DNA from: an uncultured Bacteroides sp.
Lineage (GTDB): Bacteria > Bacteroidota > Bacteroidia > Bacteroidales > Bacteroidaceae
Reading direction: 5' to 3'
Length of the DNA: 42,890 nucleotides
Assembly (NCBI GenBank): GCA_949288585.1
Contig: CASEKR010000010.1
Location: 1-42,890 of the forward strand
Shown: positions 1 to 7,117 of the stretch, one piece after another
How the letters are laid out: every line of letters starts with the position of its first letter
How positions within the stretch are numbered: the first letter of the stretch is position 1
Program-made: the position numbers and the translations under genes
The notes under the pieces: model-generated
Database searches by the model: none
What the model saw: only the letters and a program-made list of their open reading frames with translations
Told to the model about the DNA's origin: nothing

Positions 1-28
1 CTTTCACTTTAGATGCAATTTCAGACAT
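1..28 (-). CDS. acpP: Acyl carrier protein, N-terminal fragment cut by the window edge
   Basis: Only the first nine codons are in the window; they read MSEIASKVK from a minus-strand ATG at 28-26. This matches the start of acyl carrier protein in Bacteroides, the phosphopantetheine-bearing carrier of fatty acid synthesis. The divergent position next to purN is also the order I know from this group. The serine attachment site lies outside the window. The identification rests on nine residues and on context, so it is likely but not proven. Confidence 0.72.
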
Positions 29-66
29 AACTTTTAGTTTTTAATTAATAATTAGGTTTATTTCTT

Positions 67-74
67 TAATTTTG
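67..74 (+). promoter_or_regulatory. Possible -7 box (TAATTTTG) upstream of purN
   Basis: TAATTTTG matches the Bacteroides -7 consensus TAnnTTTG and points towards purN. A start of transcription near 80 would give a leader of about 100 bases. No good -33 TTTG lies 19-21 bases upstream, so this is weak. Confidence 0.3.
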
Positions 75-177
75 CCGTGCAAAGGAATGGATTTTTCTTG
101 TTCCGCGCAAATATTTCGGACAATAAATGCAAACTTTTGCACGTTTTTTATGATTCTGTGCATAAATATCTACAATT

Positions 178-753
178 ATGAACAAAAAAATTGCGATTTT
201 AGCTTCTGGAAACGGCACCAATGCTGAGAATATCATCCGTTATTTCCGCAGCCGGGGGACGGCCGAAGTGTCTTTGGTCTTGACAAACAGGCCGACAGCT
301 TACGTCTTGCAGCGTGCCGCTTCGTTGGGCGTGCCTGCTTTCTCTTTCACCCGGGATGAGTGGGCCGACGGACGCCCGATTCTTGATGTTTTACAGGCGC
401 ATGGCGTAGATTTCGTCGTGTTGGCCGGTTTCCTGGCCCGGGTGCCGGACAATGTGCTGCATGCCTATCCCGGCCGGATGGTCAACATCCATCCCTCTCT
501 CCTGCCCAAGTTCGGCGGAAAGGGCATGTATGGCGACCGTGTCCACCAGGCTGTCCTCGAGGCCGGCGAGACGGAGAGCGGCATCACTATCCATTATACC
601 AATGAACATTATGATGAGGGCGCCGTCATCTGCCAATACCGTTGTCCCGTGTTGCCGGGCGATACTCCGGAGAGCCTGGCGCAGCGCGTCCATACGTTGG
701 AGTACGAGCACTATCCCCGCGTTGTGGAGGAACTGGTGCTGGCTCTTGGATGA
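178..753 (+). CDS. purN: Phosphoribosylglycinamide formyltransferase
   Basis: The enzyme transfers the formyl group of 10-formyltetrahydrofolate to GAR, the third step of purine synthesis, in the cytosol. The 191-residue length fits the folate-dependent PurN family. The nucleotide-binding loop SGNGTN is at residues 10-15. The formyl transfer site is visible as N103 and H105 in VNIHPSLLPKF, with D146 in HYDEGAV as the third catalytic residue. The ATG at 178 gives the expected compact N-terminus MNKKIAILASG. The gene stands alone, divergent from acpP and followed by a separate promoter. Nothing in it looks degraded. Confidence 0.96.
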   Translation: MNKKIAILASGNGTNAENIIRYFRSRGTAEVSLVLTNRPTAYVLQRAASLGVPAFSFTRDEWADGRPILDVLQAHGVDFVVLAGFLARVPDNVLHAYPGRMVNIHPSLLPKFGGKGMYGDRVHQAVLEAGETESGITIHYTNEHYDEGAVICQYRCPVLPGDTPESLAQRVHTLEYEHYPRVVEELVLALG

Positions 754-846
754 TGGGGCGCCGGGAAGAGGGCCTGCCCGGCTTGCCTTCTTCTATTAAG
801 AAATTATAAAAGCCGCCGGAAACAGCGGGCGGGCGGAATATTCGCC

Positions 847-854
847 TAACTTTG
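847..854 (+). promoter_or_regulatory. Bacteroides -7 box TAACTTTG
   Basis: TAACTTTG is a perfect match to TAnnTTTG and lies 28 bases before the ATG at 883, giving a short leader. No clear -33 TTTG is seen. It probably drives the lipoprotein and PagL-like gene pair. Confidence 0.55.
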
Positions 855-882
855 CTCCCCGAAAACAGAAACAGACTTATCC

Positions 883-1872
883 ATGGCTGCAAGAAGTACA
901 TACTGGCGGGATTTGCGGGAATACCCGGCCCGCCTGGCGGCTGCGGCTGCGCTGGCTTGCGTGTTGGGCGGCTGCAACGGCGGGGTGTTCATCGACGATT
1001 TCCTGCCCGAAGTGCCGTCCGTCTCCGTCGAAGGGGTGGAGGGGCGCACCGTCGTCCCCTTCGAGGCGGATAACTGGGGGATTCTCGACGTCGGTTTCCT
1101 GCAGAATGAACTGCGGATATACCCCACCGACCTGGAGGGCAACTTCCAAGCCCTGCCTTTCGAGGAGGGCGAACGGGGTTGTATCCGCCTGCAAAGCGAT
1201 TACTTTGACTTGGAGGTGGAGAAGGGCGATGGGCGCAGCCTGGGCGTGACCCTCCACGAGAACCTCTACGACAATCCCGTGGCGGTCAATCTGACCGTCG
1301 GCAATTTCTACGAAGAAAAGACTTTTTCCCTCTCGGCCGCTCCTACCGCGAAATACCGCATCGACAGCGTGGCCTACGATTGGGAGCGCTTCAGTACCTA
1401 TGACTACGGTCTCCGCGAGGTGGATGCGATGGCGCTGGACAATACGGCGGGCAGCGACACTCTCTGGTGGACAGTGTATCCCTACCGGAATGTCCGGCGG
1501 GAAATCAGTTTCTTCACGCCCGGCGAGGTGAAGGGCGAGGAGCATTATGCCCGCCTGTTGGGACGCCCCTTGCCTGCCATCGTCATTCCCGACGTGGAGG
1601 AGGGGGAACCGTTGCTGGCGGATACCCGCGTGGTTTTCGGCATCAAGCAGCAAGAACTGGAAGCCGGGCTGGACCCGGACTTTGCTGTGAAGGTCGGCGT
1701 CCCGGGCGGGAAGCGGCAGCATATCCAAGTCTACGTGGCCCAGGTGCATTACGACGTGCCTTACACGGTCTATTGCTCCCTCCCCGGGAGCGGGCGGACG
1801 CGCACCTTCTCCGGCGAACTGCGGAGCGACCTCCCCGTGGCCGAACATTATATTACCCGAACCGATGAATAA
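883..1872 (+). CDS. Hypothetical lipoprotein, cotranscribed with a PagL-like enzyme
   Basis: I do not recognise a named family. The 329-residue protein starts with a basic segment, then a hydrophobic stretch of alanines and leucines ending in a lipobox LGGC with C31 as the lipidated residue. The mature part is rich in beta-type sequence and acidic residues and has no obvious catalytic motif. No strongly acidic run directly follows the cysteine, so a periplasm-facing anchor is as likely as surface display. Its stop overlaps the start of the next gene by 8 bases, so the two are probably translated together and work in the same envelope process. Homologues seem limited to Bacteroidales, but that is an impression and not a search result. 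Confidence 0.75.
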   Translation: MAARSTYWRDLREYPARLAAAAALACVLGGCNGGVFIDDFLPEVPSVSVEGVEGRTVVPFEADNWGILDVGFLQNELRIYPTDLEGNFQALPFEEGERGCIRLQSDYFDLEVEKGDGRSLGVTLHENLYDNPVAVNLTVGNFYEEKTFSLSAAPTAKYRIDSVAYDWERFSTYDYGLREVDAMALDNTAGSDTLWWTVYPYRNVRREISFFTPGEVKGEEHYARLLGRPLPAIVIPDVEEGEPLLADTRVVFGIKQQELEAGLDPDFAVKVGVPGGKRQHIQVYVAQVHYDVPYTVYCSLPGSGRTRTFSGELRSDLPVAEHYITRTDE

Positions 1873-3088
1873 AATCTTCTTTTTCCTGACAATTTCCTTT
1901 CTCCTGGCCTTCGCGGGGACGACTCCCGCCCGGGCCGGGCAGCCGAGCGACAGTACTTCGCGGCGCGTGACCCACGTCCTGGGCGTCGACTTCCGCCCGG
2001 CCTACGTCTTTCCCACCACCGGCTTCCTGCAAGGGGAGAACGCGGCCGGACGCCCCGTCAATGCCAACCTGGCCGGGCACGTGAAATACGGCTTCCGCTT
2101 CGCGCCCGGCACCTATTGGGGAGAGGTCTACCCCCATGCCTTGCAGGGCATCGGCGTGGGTTACAACACATTCTTCAACGCCGCCGAGGTGGGCAACCCG
2201 CTTTCGGTCTACGTGTTCCAAACGTCGCGCGTCGCCACCCTCACGCCCCGCCTGTCGCTGGACTATGAGTGGAACTTCGGCGCGGCCTTCGGGTGGAAGA
2301 AGCTGGACGCCGAGACCAATCCGCTGAATACGGTGGTAGGCTCGCGCATCAATGCCTACCTCTACCTGGGCCTGCTGCTCCGTTGGCAGATTGACCCACG
2401 GACGCACCTGCGGGCCGGCGTGGGCGTGGCCCATTACAGCAACGGCAACACCGGCTATCCCAACCAGGGCGTGAACACTGTCGGAGCCACCCTCGGCCTG
2501 ACCCGCTATTTCGGCCCGGTGCAACGGGCGGATGCCCCGGCTTTGTCTGCCGCCGTCCGTCCTCGGCCCGCCTTCCGTCCCTACGTCAGCTACGACCTTG
2601 TCTTCTACGGTGCCACCCGCCGCAAGGGCGTCTTCCCCGAAGGTAGTTCGCCGGTGCTGGTGCCCGGTTCGTTCGCCATTGCCGGCTTCAACTTTACCCC
2701 CTTCTACAATTTCAGTCCCTACTTCCGCGCCGGCCTGTCCGTCGATGCGCAGTATGACGAGAGCGCCAACATCGGTGCCCACATCGCCAATACGACCGGC
2801 GAGCCTTCGGCAGAAACCATCCGCTTCCACCGCCCGCCCTTCATCGAGCAGTTTGCTGTCGGCCTGTCTGTCCGCGCCGAGGTGGTGATGCCCATCTTCT
2901 CCATCAACCTGGGCGTCGGGCGCAACCTCCTCTGCCGGGGGGCGGACACTGATTCGTTCTACCAAATCCTTGCGCTGAAGACGGACCTCACGCGGCGGCT
3001 GTTCCTGCACGTCGGCTACCAACTCTACAAGTTCAAAGACCCCAACAACCTGATGCTGGGACTGGGCGTCAGGCTCGGGGGGCGATAG
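1865..3088 (+). CDS. PagL-like lipid A deacylase / acyloxyacyl hydrolase family outer-membrane protein
   Basis: A signal peptide (residues 1-24, ending in PARA) precedes a protein with many alternating beta strands, as in outer-membrane barrels. The motif AHYSNGN places H190 and S192 where PagL (lipid A 3-O-deacylase) has its catalytic His and Ser. PagL enzymes remove the 3-linked acyl chain of lipid A in the outer membrane. At 407 residues the protein is more than twice as long as Pseudomonas PagL, with an extra C-terminal half (about 225-407) also rich in barrel-like strands. The ATG at 1865 overlaps the upstream lipoprotein gene. The family is fairly sure from the motif; the actual substrate in this organism is inferred. 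Confidence 0.72.
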   Translation: MNKIFFFLTISFLLAFAGTTPARAGQPSDSTSRRVTHVLGVDFRPAYVFPTTGFLQGENAAGRPVNANLAGHVKYGFRFAPGTYWGEVYPHALQGIGVGYNTFFNAAEVGNPLSVYVFQTSRVATLTPRLSLDYEWNFGAAFGWKKLDAETNPLNTVVGSRINAYLYLGLLLRWQIDPRTHLRAGVGVAHYSNGNTGYPNQGVNTVGATLGLTRYFGPVQRADAPALSAAVRPRPAFRPYVSYDLVFYGATRRKGVFPEGSSPVLVPGSFAIAGFNFTPFYNFSPYFRAGLSVDAQYDESANIGAHIANTTGEPSAETIRFHRPPFIEQFAVGLSVRAEVVMPIFSINLGVGRNLLCRGADTDSFYQILALKTDLTRRLFLHVGYQLYKFKDPNNLMLGLGVRLGGR

Positions 3089-3125
3089 GCGTGTCCCGCC
3101 ATTCCGCCGCACCGCACTCCGTCTT

Positions 3126-3191
3126 TGCGTTCTCCGCACTCGGGAGTTGCGTTCTCCGCACTCCGTCCTTGCGCCGAGTGCGGAGAACGCA
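3126..3191. repeat. Intergenic cluster of a 16-17 bp repeat, two direct copies and one inverted
   Basis: The unit TGCGTTCTCCGCACTCG occurs at 3126-3142, again without its last base at 3148-3163, and as an exact reverse complement at 3175-3191. The second and third copies can fold into a hairpin of about 16 bp with an 11-base loop. The cluster sits between two convergent genes, so a role as a bidirectional terminator is possible, but no run of T follows the stem. Confidence 0.8.
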
Positions 3192-3242
3192 AACGGGTGC
3201 CGTACGGGGTGGAACAGGGTGCCGTATCCGGCTTATTATCAG

Positions 3243-3956
3243 TCAAAAAGCACAACGGTGTTCCCTTAGTTCGTCGCGCAGGCTGCGTGCCCGTCCGCCC
3301 GTCAATGTGTCAAGGAGTTTCCAAAAACGTGGTCCGTGGTTCATCTCGCACGTGTGCGCCAACTCGTGCAATAGTACGTAGTCAATCAGTGGCAGGGGCA
3401 GTAGCACGAGGTAGAGCGACAGGTTGATGTCTCCCCGCGCCGAGCAGCTGCCCCACCGCCCGGCGCTGGAGTTGATTTTCACCGTCCGGAACGTCAGTTT
3501 ATGTGCTCGCGCCAGCATCTCCAGCCGCAACGGCAGCACCTCCTTTGCCCGGCGGCGCATGGCCTCGGTGACGACCCGCCGCAACCACGCCTGCAAAGCG
3601 TCGTCGGCCCAGTCGGTCTGCGGAGGATAGACCAACTTGGCCCCGCCGTCCCCCTCGCGGAGCAGCAGGAAGCGTTTCCCCGTTCCCTCTTCCAGTAAGA
3701 AGCGGAAGCAGGGTGCGTCCAGGCGGAAGCCGGGGCCGATGGGTGCGGGACGGAACGCCGCCGACAGCATCGTGCGCAGCCGTGGACGCAGGCTCTCGAT
3801 GGCACGCTTCACCTCGTCCACGCCCGCGCCGGCGGGCACGGTCACCCACAGCTCCCGCTCCTTGGCGCGGAAGGTCAGGCGGCGCGCCCGGCTGCTGGCG
3901 CGGATGTGGAAGCGGCCCAGTTCGGGGTCTTCGTATGTATATGCCAATGGGTCCAT
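3243..3956 (-). CDS. SprT/YgjP-like zinc metallopeptidase (DUF45, WLM superfamily)
   Basis: The protein carries HELAH at residues 197-201 followed by H207 in MNHGPRFW, the zinc-binding HExxH pattern of the YgjP/SprT-like M48 family. The segment SSAGRWGSCS (163-172) is also typical of these proteins. Their cellular substrate is mostly unknown; they act in the cytosol. I chose the ATG at 3956 (237 aa, MDPLAYTYED). The open frame runs on to 4133, but the extra 59 residues have no family character. The gene ends in convergence with the PagL-like gene. HELAH makes the metalloprotease assignment strong; the biological role is open. Confidence 0.85.
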   Translation of the reverse strand: MDPLAYTYEDPELGRFHIRASSRARRLTFRAKERELWVTVPAGAGVDEVKRAIESLRPRLRTMLSAAFRPAPIGPGFRLDAPCFRFLLEEGTGKRFLLLREGDGGAKLVYPPQTDWADDALQAWLRRVVTEAMRRRAKEVLPLRLEMLARAHKLTFRTVKINSSAGRWGSCSARGDINLSLYLVLLPLPLIDYVLLHELAHTCEMNHGPRFWKLLDTLTGGRARSLRDELREHRCAF

Positions 3957-4194
3957 CGCTTGCAAAAGAACGAATAAACCGCGACACCGCCAAGCAAAAA
4001 ACGCATACTTTCTCCGGCGGAAGCGGACAGAGTGTCCGGTATCGGACAATGCCCGGCAGAGGAGAATGTTAACAATCAACGAGTTGGCACTTTGGCATAC
4101 TGCTTGATATGAAAAAACACGGCCTGCCTGCAACTTTTCCCTTTGGCACGCCGTCTAACAAGAAAAGGAACAACCATTAACAACAGATAAGACA

Positions 4195-5037
4195 ATGAAA
4201 GCAAAGACAATCTGCATCGCCCTGTCCGCCCTCCTGATGGGTTGCCAGGCGAGCGCCCAAGGATGGTTCGGGCAGAAAACCATCAAAGAAAGCAAGAACT
4301 ACGTGACGAAGGAAATCAATGTGGAAGACTTCACGCGCATCAACCTCGTGGGCAGTCCGACCGTGACCTACACCCAGCAGGCGGGCAAACCCACTGTGAC
4401 CATCTACACCTCCGACAACATCGCCGAGGCGCTGGACATCCACGTCAAAGATGCCACCCTGTACGTCGGATTCAAGAAAAACCTCCGCGTCTCTTACAAG
4501 AAACTGGACATCCGTGTCTCCTCGCCCCGGCTGGAAGGCGTCAACATCGCCGGTTCGGGCGAAGTGCACCTGCCCGACGGGCTCGACACCGGCGACCTGC
4601 AACTGTCAGTGGCCGGTTCGGGCGACCTGACAGGGCGGGGCATCCAGTGCGACGGCCTGCAAGCCACGGTGGCTGGTTCGGGCGACTTGCACCTGGCGGA
4701 CATCCGCTGCGTCCAGGCCACGGCTTCCGTGGCCGGCTCGGGCGACCTCTCGCTGAAGGACATCCTTTGCCACTCCGTAGAAGCCTCTGTGGCCGGTTCG
4801 GGTGACCTCGTGTTGAGCGGCACTACTGACCGGGCCAACTACCACGTATCGGGTTCGGGCGACCTCTCCGCCTCGAAACTCAAGGCACAGCAGGTCGAAG
4901 CCTCGGTGGCCGGCAGCGGCGACATCACTTGCCACGCCACGGACTACCTAAAAGCTAACACCGCCGGCAGCGGCGAGATAGGCTACTCCGGCAATCCCCG
5001 CTTGGAAGTTCCCCGGAAAGGCATCTACAAACTCTGA
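4195..5037 (+). CDS. Head-GIN domain protein (DUF2807), exported beta-helix
   Basis: This 280-residue protein has an N-terminal export signal (residues 1-22). MGC at 15-17 could be a lipobox, and ASAQ at 19-22 could instead be a signal peptidase I site. The body carries repeated GSGD/GSGE turns at about residues 120, 141, 161, 181, 201, 220, 240 and 258, spaced roughly 20 residues apart. These are the coils of the DUF2807 right-handed beta-helix, also called the putative auto-transporter adhesin head GIN domain. The function is unknown; such proteins are usually in the envelope of Bacteroidetes. The gene converges on an ECF sigma/anti-sigma pair, a frequent neighbour type, and ends at a double terminator. 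Confidence 0.88.
   Translation: MKAKTICIALSALLMGCQASAQGWFGQKTIKESKNYVTKEINVEDFTRINLVGSPTVTYTQQAGKPTVTIYTSDNIAEALDIHVKDATLYVGFKKNLRVSYKKLDIRVSSPRLEGVNIAGSGEVHLPDGLDTGDLQLSVAGSGDLTGRGIQCDGLQATVAGSGDLHLADIRCVQATASVAGSGDLSLKDILCHSVEASVAGSGDLVLSGTTDRANYHVSGSGDLSASKLKAQQVEASVAGSGDITCHATDYLKANTAGSGEIGYSGNPRLEVPRKGIYKL
4551..4980 (+). repeat. In-frame repeats of about 60 bp coding the GSGD coils
   Basis: A sequence close to GGCCGGTTCGGGCGACCT recurs at almost exact 60-base steps (near 4611, 4671, 4731 and 4791) and in weaker form before and after. Each unit codes one 20-residue coil of the beta-helix. Such tandem DNA identity makes coil number prone to change by slippage or recombination. Confidence 0.8.
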
Positions 5038-5056
5038 CCATTCTCGCTTGACAACA

Positions 5057-5091
5057 GCCCCCGCCGTCTCCGGTGATGGAGGGGCGGGGGC
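5057..5091 (+). terminator. GC-rich hairpin after the head-GIN gene
   Basis: GCCCCCGCC (5057-5065) pairs exactly with GGCGGGGGC (5083-5091), and CTCC/GGAG extends the stem inside. There is no T-run directly after, so it may act together with the next hairpin. Confidence 0.5.
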
Positions 5092-5101
5092 ATACAAAGA
5101 C

Positions 5102-5140
5102 AAAAGGGACGCTGCTCACGCAGCATCCCTTTTATGTTAG
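5102..5140. terminator. Bidirectional terminator between convergent transcription units
   Basis: AAAAGGGACGCTGC (5102-5115) faces GCAGCATCCCTTTT (5120-5133) around a four-base loop, with one mismatch that becomes a G-U pair on the minus strand. T-rich sequence follows on the plus side. It can serve both the head-GIN gene and the anti-sigma gene. Confidence 0.72.
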
Positions 5141-5258
5141 TTTTTTCATAAGATTTTGAGAGAGAATTGAAACTTCACAGCCTCAATGGTCCTAATAAAG
5201 CACACTAACTATAATTAAAGCAAATGAAAATGTTATATGAAACGCAAATGAAAAAGCG

Positions 5259-5756
5259 TCAGTGTTGTTTGAAGGGCTCCAGCGGCTTTTCCCTGCCTTT
5301 CTTCAGGCTGTCCCTTTTCTGCTTCTCGGCCGCCGCGCCGGGCACCTCGCCCGACAGGGCCACCGACGGGGCCGAAATCTGCCGCCCGATGGTGTCGCCC
5401 ACCGCCACCTCCGGCACGCTGCCGAAGAAAGAGCGTTGCACCACGCCACCCAGCCCGACAACTATGGCTACTACTGCCACGGCTTTCAGCAAGGGTACAA
5501 GGCGTGCTGCCATTGTCATGCGCCGCGCTTTCACTACCGGCGGCGCGACCCGGCTCAGCACCCGGGCGTCGAAATCCTCGCCCAAGCTCTCTTGACGTAA
5601 GCCTTCGACATACGCGAACCATTCCTTGCTGCGGCGCAGCCGTTCGGGCACATCCTTGCCGGCGAAGAAGGTGCGCAACTGCGCCTCCTCTTCCAACGAC
5701 GTTTCGCCCAGCCAATAACGCTGCAACAGGTTCTCTATATGTTTGTCAAAGTCCAT
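5259..5756 (-). CDS. Anti-sigma factor, single-pass membrane protein
   Basis: The 165-residue protein has a soluble N-terminal part (1-80) rich in charged helices, one hydrophobic membrane segment at about 84-108, and a short C-terminal periplasmic tail. This is the layout of Bacteroidetes anti-sigma proteins that hold an ECF sigma factor at the inner membrane. It lacks a long FecR-type periplasmic domain and is therefore unlikely to sense a TonB transporter directly. It overlaps the sigma gene by 11 bases, so the pair is translationally coupled. The signal it senses cannot be read from sequence. Confidence 0.8.
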   Translation of the reverse strand: MDFDKHIENLLQRYWLGETSLEEEAQLRTFFAGKDVPERLRRSKEWFAYVEGLRQESLGEDFDARVLSRVAPPVVKARRMTMAARLVPLLKAVAVVAIVVGLGGVVQRSFFGSVPEVAVGDTIGRQISAPSVALSGEVPGAAAEKQKRDSLKKGREKPLEPFKQH

Positions 5757-6255
5757 AGTTGTCTATATCAATAAACTGTTGTTTTACTTTCTGCCTTGCC
5801 CTGAACAGGTTCACCTTTACTTGCTCTTCGGTGATGTCCAGTATGCTGGCAATTTCCTTGTAGCTCTTCTCCTCGACGTCCCTCAACTGCAACACTGCGC
5901 GTTGTTTCTCGGGGAGGCGGGCAATCAGACGCCGCAACAATCGCAACCGTTCTTTGCCGACCAGTTGCTCGTGGGGACCGGAGGCGTCGGCCATCTGCTC
6001 TGTCTCTGGCGTCAGCCCGATATTTTGCGCCTCCATCCGTTCGCTCCGGTCGATGGCCAAGTTCCGCGCCACCGTCAGGCAATAAGCTTCTACCGACGCG
6101 AACTGCGGCCATTCGTCGCGCTTGTTCCACACCCGGATAAGCGTCTCCTGCACGATGTCTTCCGCTTCCGCCCTGTCGAACGTAATCCGCAAGGCTACCC
6201 GGAAGAGCTTGTCTTTCAGCGGGAGGATGTCGTGGCGGAAGTCGGGTGTTTGCAT
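5746..6255 (-). CDS. RNA polymerase ECF sigma factor
   Basis: The 169-residue protein shows sigma region 2 with AEDIVQETLIRVWN (about residues 51-64). Region 4 (about 110-160) has RLPEKQRAVLQLRD and the helix-turn-helix YKEIASILDITEEQVK. It has no extra domains, so it belongs to the small ECF class controlled by a partner anti-sigma factor, here the overlapping downstream gene. The start ATG at 6255 gives MQTPDFRHD, a normal length for the family. It lies 59 bases downstream of argB on the same strand and may be read through from the aroK-speA-argB unit. Its target promoters are unknown; the convergent head-GIN gene is a candidate. Confidence 0.92.
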   Translation of the reverse strand: MQTPDFRHDILPLKDKLFRVALRITFDRAEAEDIVQETLIRVWNKRDEWPQFASVEAYCLTVARNLAIDRSERMEAQNIGLTPETEQMADASGPHEQLVGKERLRLLRRLIARLPEKQRAVLQLRDVEEKSYKEIASILDITEEQVKVNLFRARQKVKQQFIDIDNYGL

Positions 6256-6314
6256 CTCTATAAGATTGACGGTTGAAGAAGGGAGAAGTTACAGGAAGCC
6301 TTGCTTTTTTACAT

Positions 6315-7094
6315 TTATTTATATTGGAGGATGCGTGTCCCGCTGCCGCTTCCCAGGGCTGCGGCCGAAGTGATAACCACTTGGCTCACGCCTGCCTTCA
6401 AAGCCTCGAACGAGTTCTCCAGTTTGGGAATCATGCCTCCCTGGATGGTTCCGTCGGCTACGTATCTGCGGAAATCTTCCGGCGTGAGGGTGGGGATGAC
6501 GCTGTCTTCGTCGTTCTCGTCACGCAGCACACCTTTCTTTTCAAAGCAGAACACCAAAGCGACGTCAAAGAAAGGCGCCAGCCCTTTGGCTGTTTCCCCG
6601 GCGATGGTGTCGGCATTGGTGTTGAGGATATGCCCTTCGCCGTCGTGGGTCAGTGGGGCCATGACGGGCACGATGCCCTGCCGGATGAGGCTGCTCAGCC
6701 TGGAGCCGTCCACCTGCCGTACGTCGCCCACAAAGCCGTAGTCCACGCCGTCCTTCAGCGGTCTTTTGGCCGAACGGATGACGTCCATGTCGGCGCCTGT
6801 CAGTCCAAGAGCATTGACGCCCCGTGCTTGCAGGCCGGCCACGATGTTCTTGTTCACCAGGCCGCCATATACCATGGTGACGATTTGCAGCATGTCCGCG
6901 TCGGTGATGCGGCGTCCGTTCACCATCTGGCTTTCGATGCCCAGGCGGGCAGCCAGCTTTGTGGCCGAACGCCCGCCGCCGTGCACCAGGACTTTGTGCC
7001 CTTCGATGGCTGTGAAGTCGTCCAGCAACCGTTGCAAGGTGTCTTCTTCTTCTACGATTTTGCCGCCCACTTTGATGACTGTCAGTTTTTCCAT
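6315..7094 (-). CDS. argB: Acetylglutamate kinase family (possibly N-succinylglutamate kinase)
   Basis: This amino-acid kinase phosphorylates the gamma-carboxyl of N-acylated glutamate in arginine synthesis, in the cytosol. Visible motifs are IKVGGK near residue 7, VLVHGGGRSAT (about 35-45) for the acyl-glutamate and phosphate loop, LNTNADTIAG and GGMIPKL. The length of 259 fits the family. Bacteroides is known to use N-succinyl rather than N-acetyl intermediates in arginine synthesis, so the natural substrate may be N-succinylglutamate; sequence alone cannot decide. The gene starts 23 bases after speA, so both ends of arginine metabolism share one unit. Confidence 0.93.
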   Translation of the reverse strand: MEKLTVIKVGGKIVEEEDTLQRLLDDFTAIEGHKVLVHGGGRSATKLAARLGIESQMVNGRRITDADMLQIVTMVYGGLVNKNIVAGLQARGVNALGLTGADMDVIRSAKRPLKDGVDYGFVGDVRQVDGSRLSSLIRQGIVPVMAPLTHDGEGHILNTNADTIAGETAKGLAPFFDVALVFCFEKKGVLRDENDEDSVIPTLTPEDFRRYVADGTIQGGMIPKLENSFEALKAGVSQVVITSAAALGSGSGTRILQYK

Positions 7095-7117
7095 ACCTTA
7101 TATATATTATATATAGT

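Noticed and set aside
1853-3139. 428-residue open frame antisense to the PagL-like gene
   Set aside because: The translation is of low complexity (Val, Gly, Arg, Glu) and includes the downstream repeats; the plus-strand gene has a signal peptide and a catalytic motif.
4081-4110. Sigma-54-like sequence TTGGCAC...TGCTTG upstream of the head-GIN gene
   Set aside because: The distance between GG and GC is 16 or 8 bases depending on the GG used; the -24/-12 class needs 12.
5259-6255. The ECF sigma/anti-sigma pair as regulator of the PUL
   Set aside because: SusC lacks an STN domain, the anti-sigma protein has only a short periplasmic tail, and the pair lies 5.5 kb away in core DNA on the other strand.
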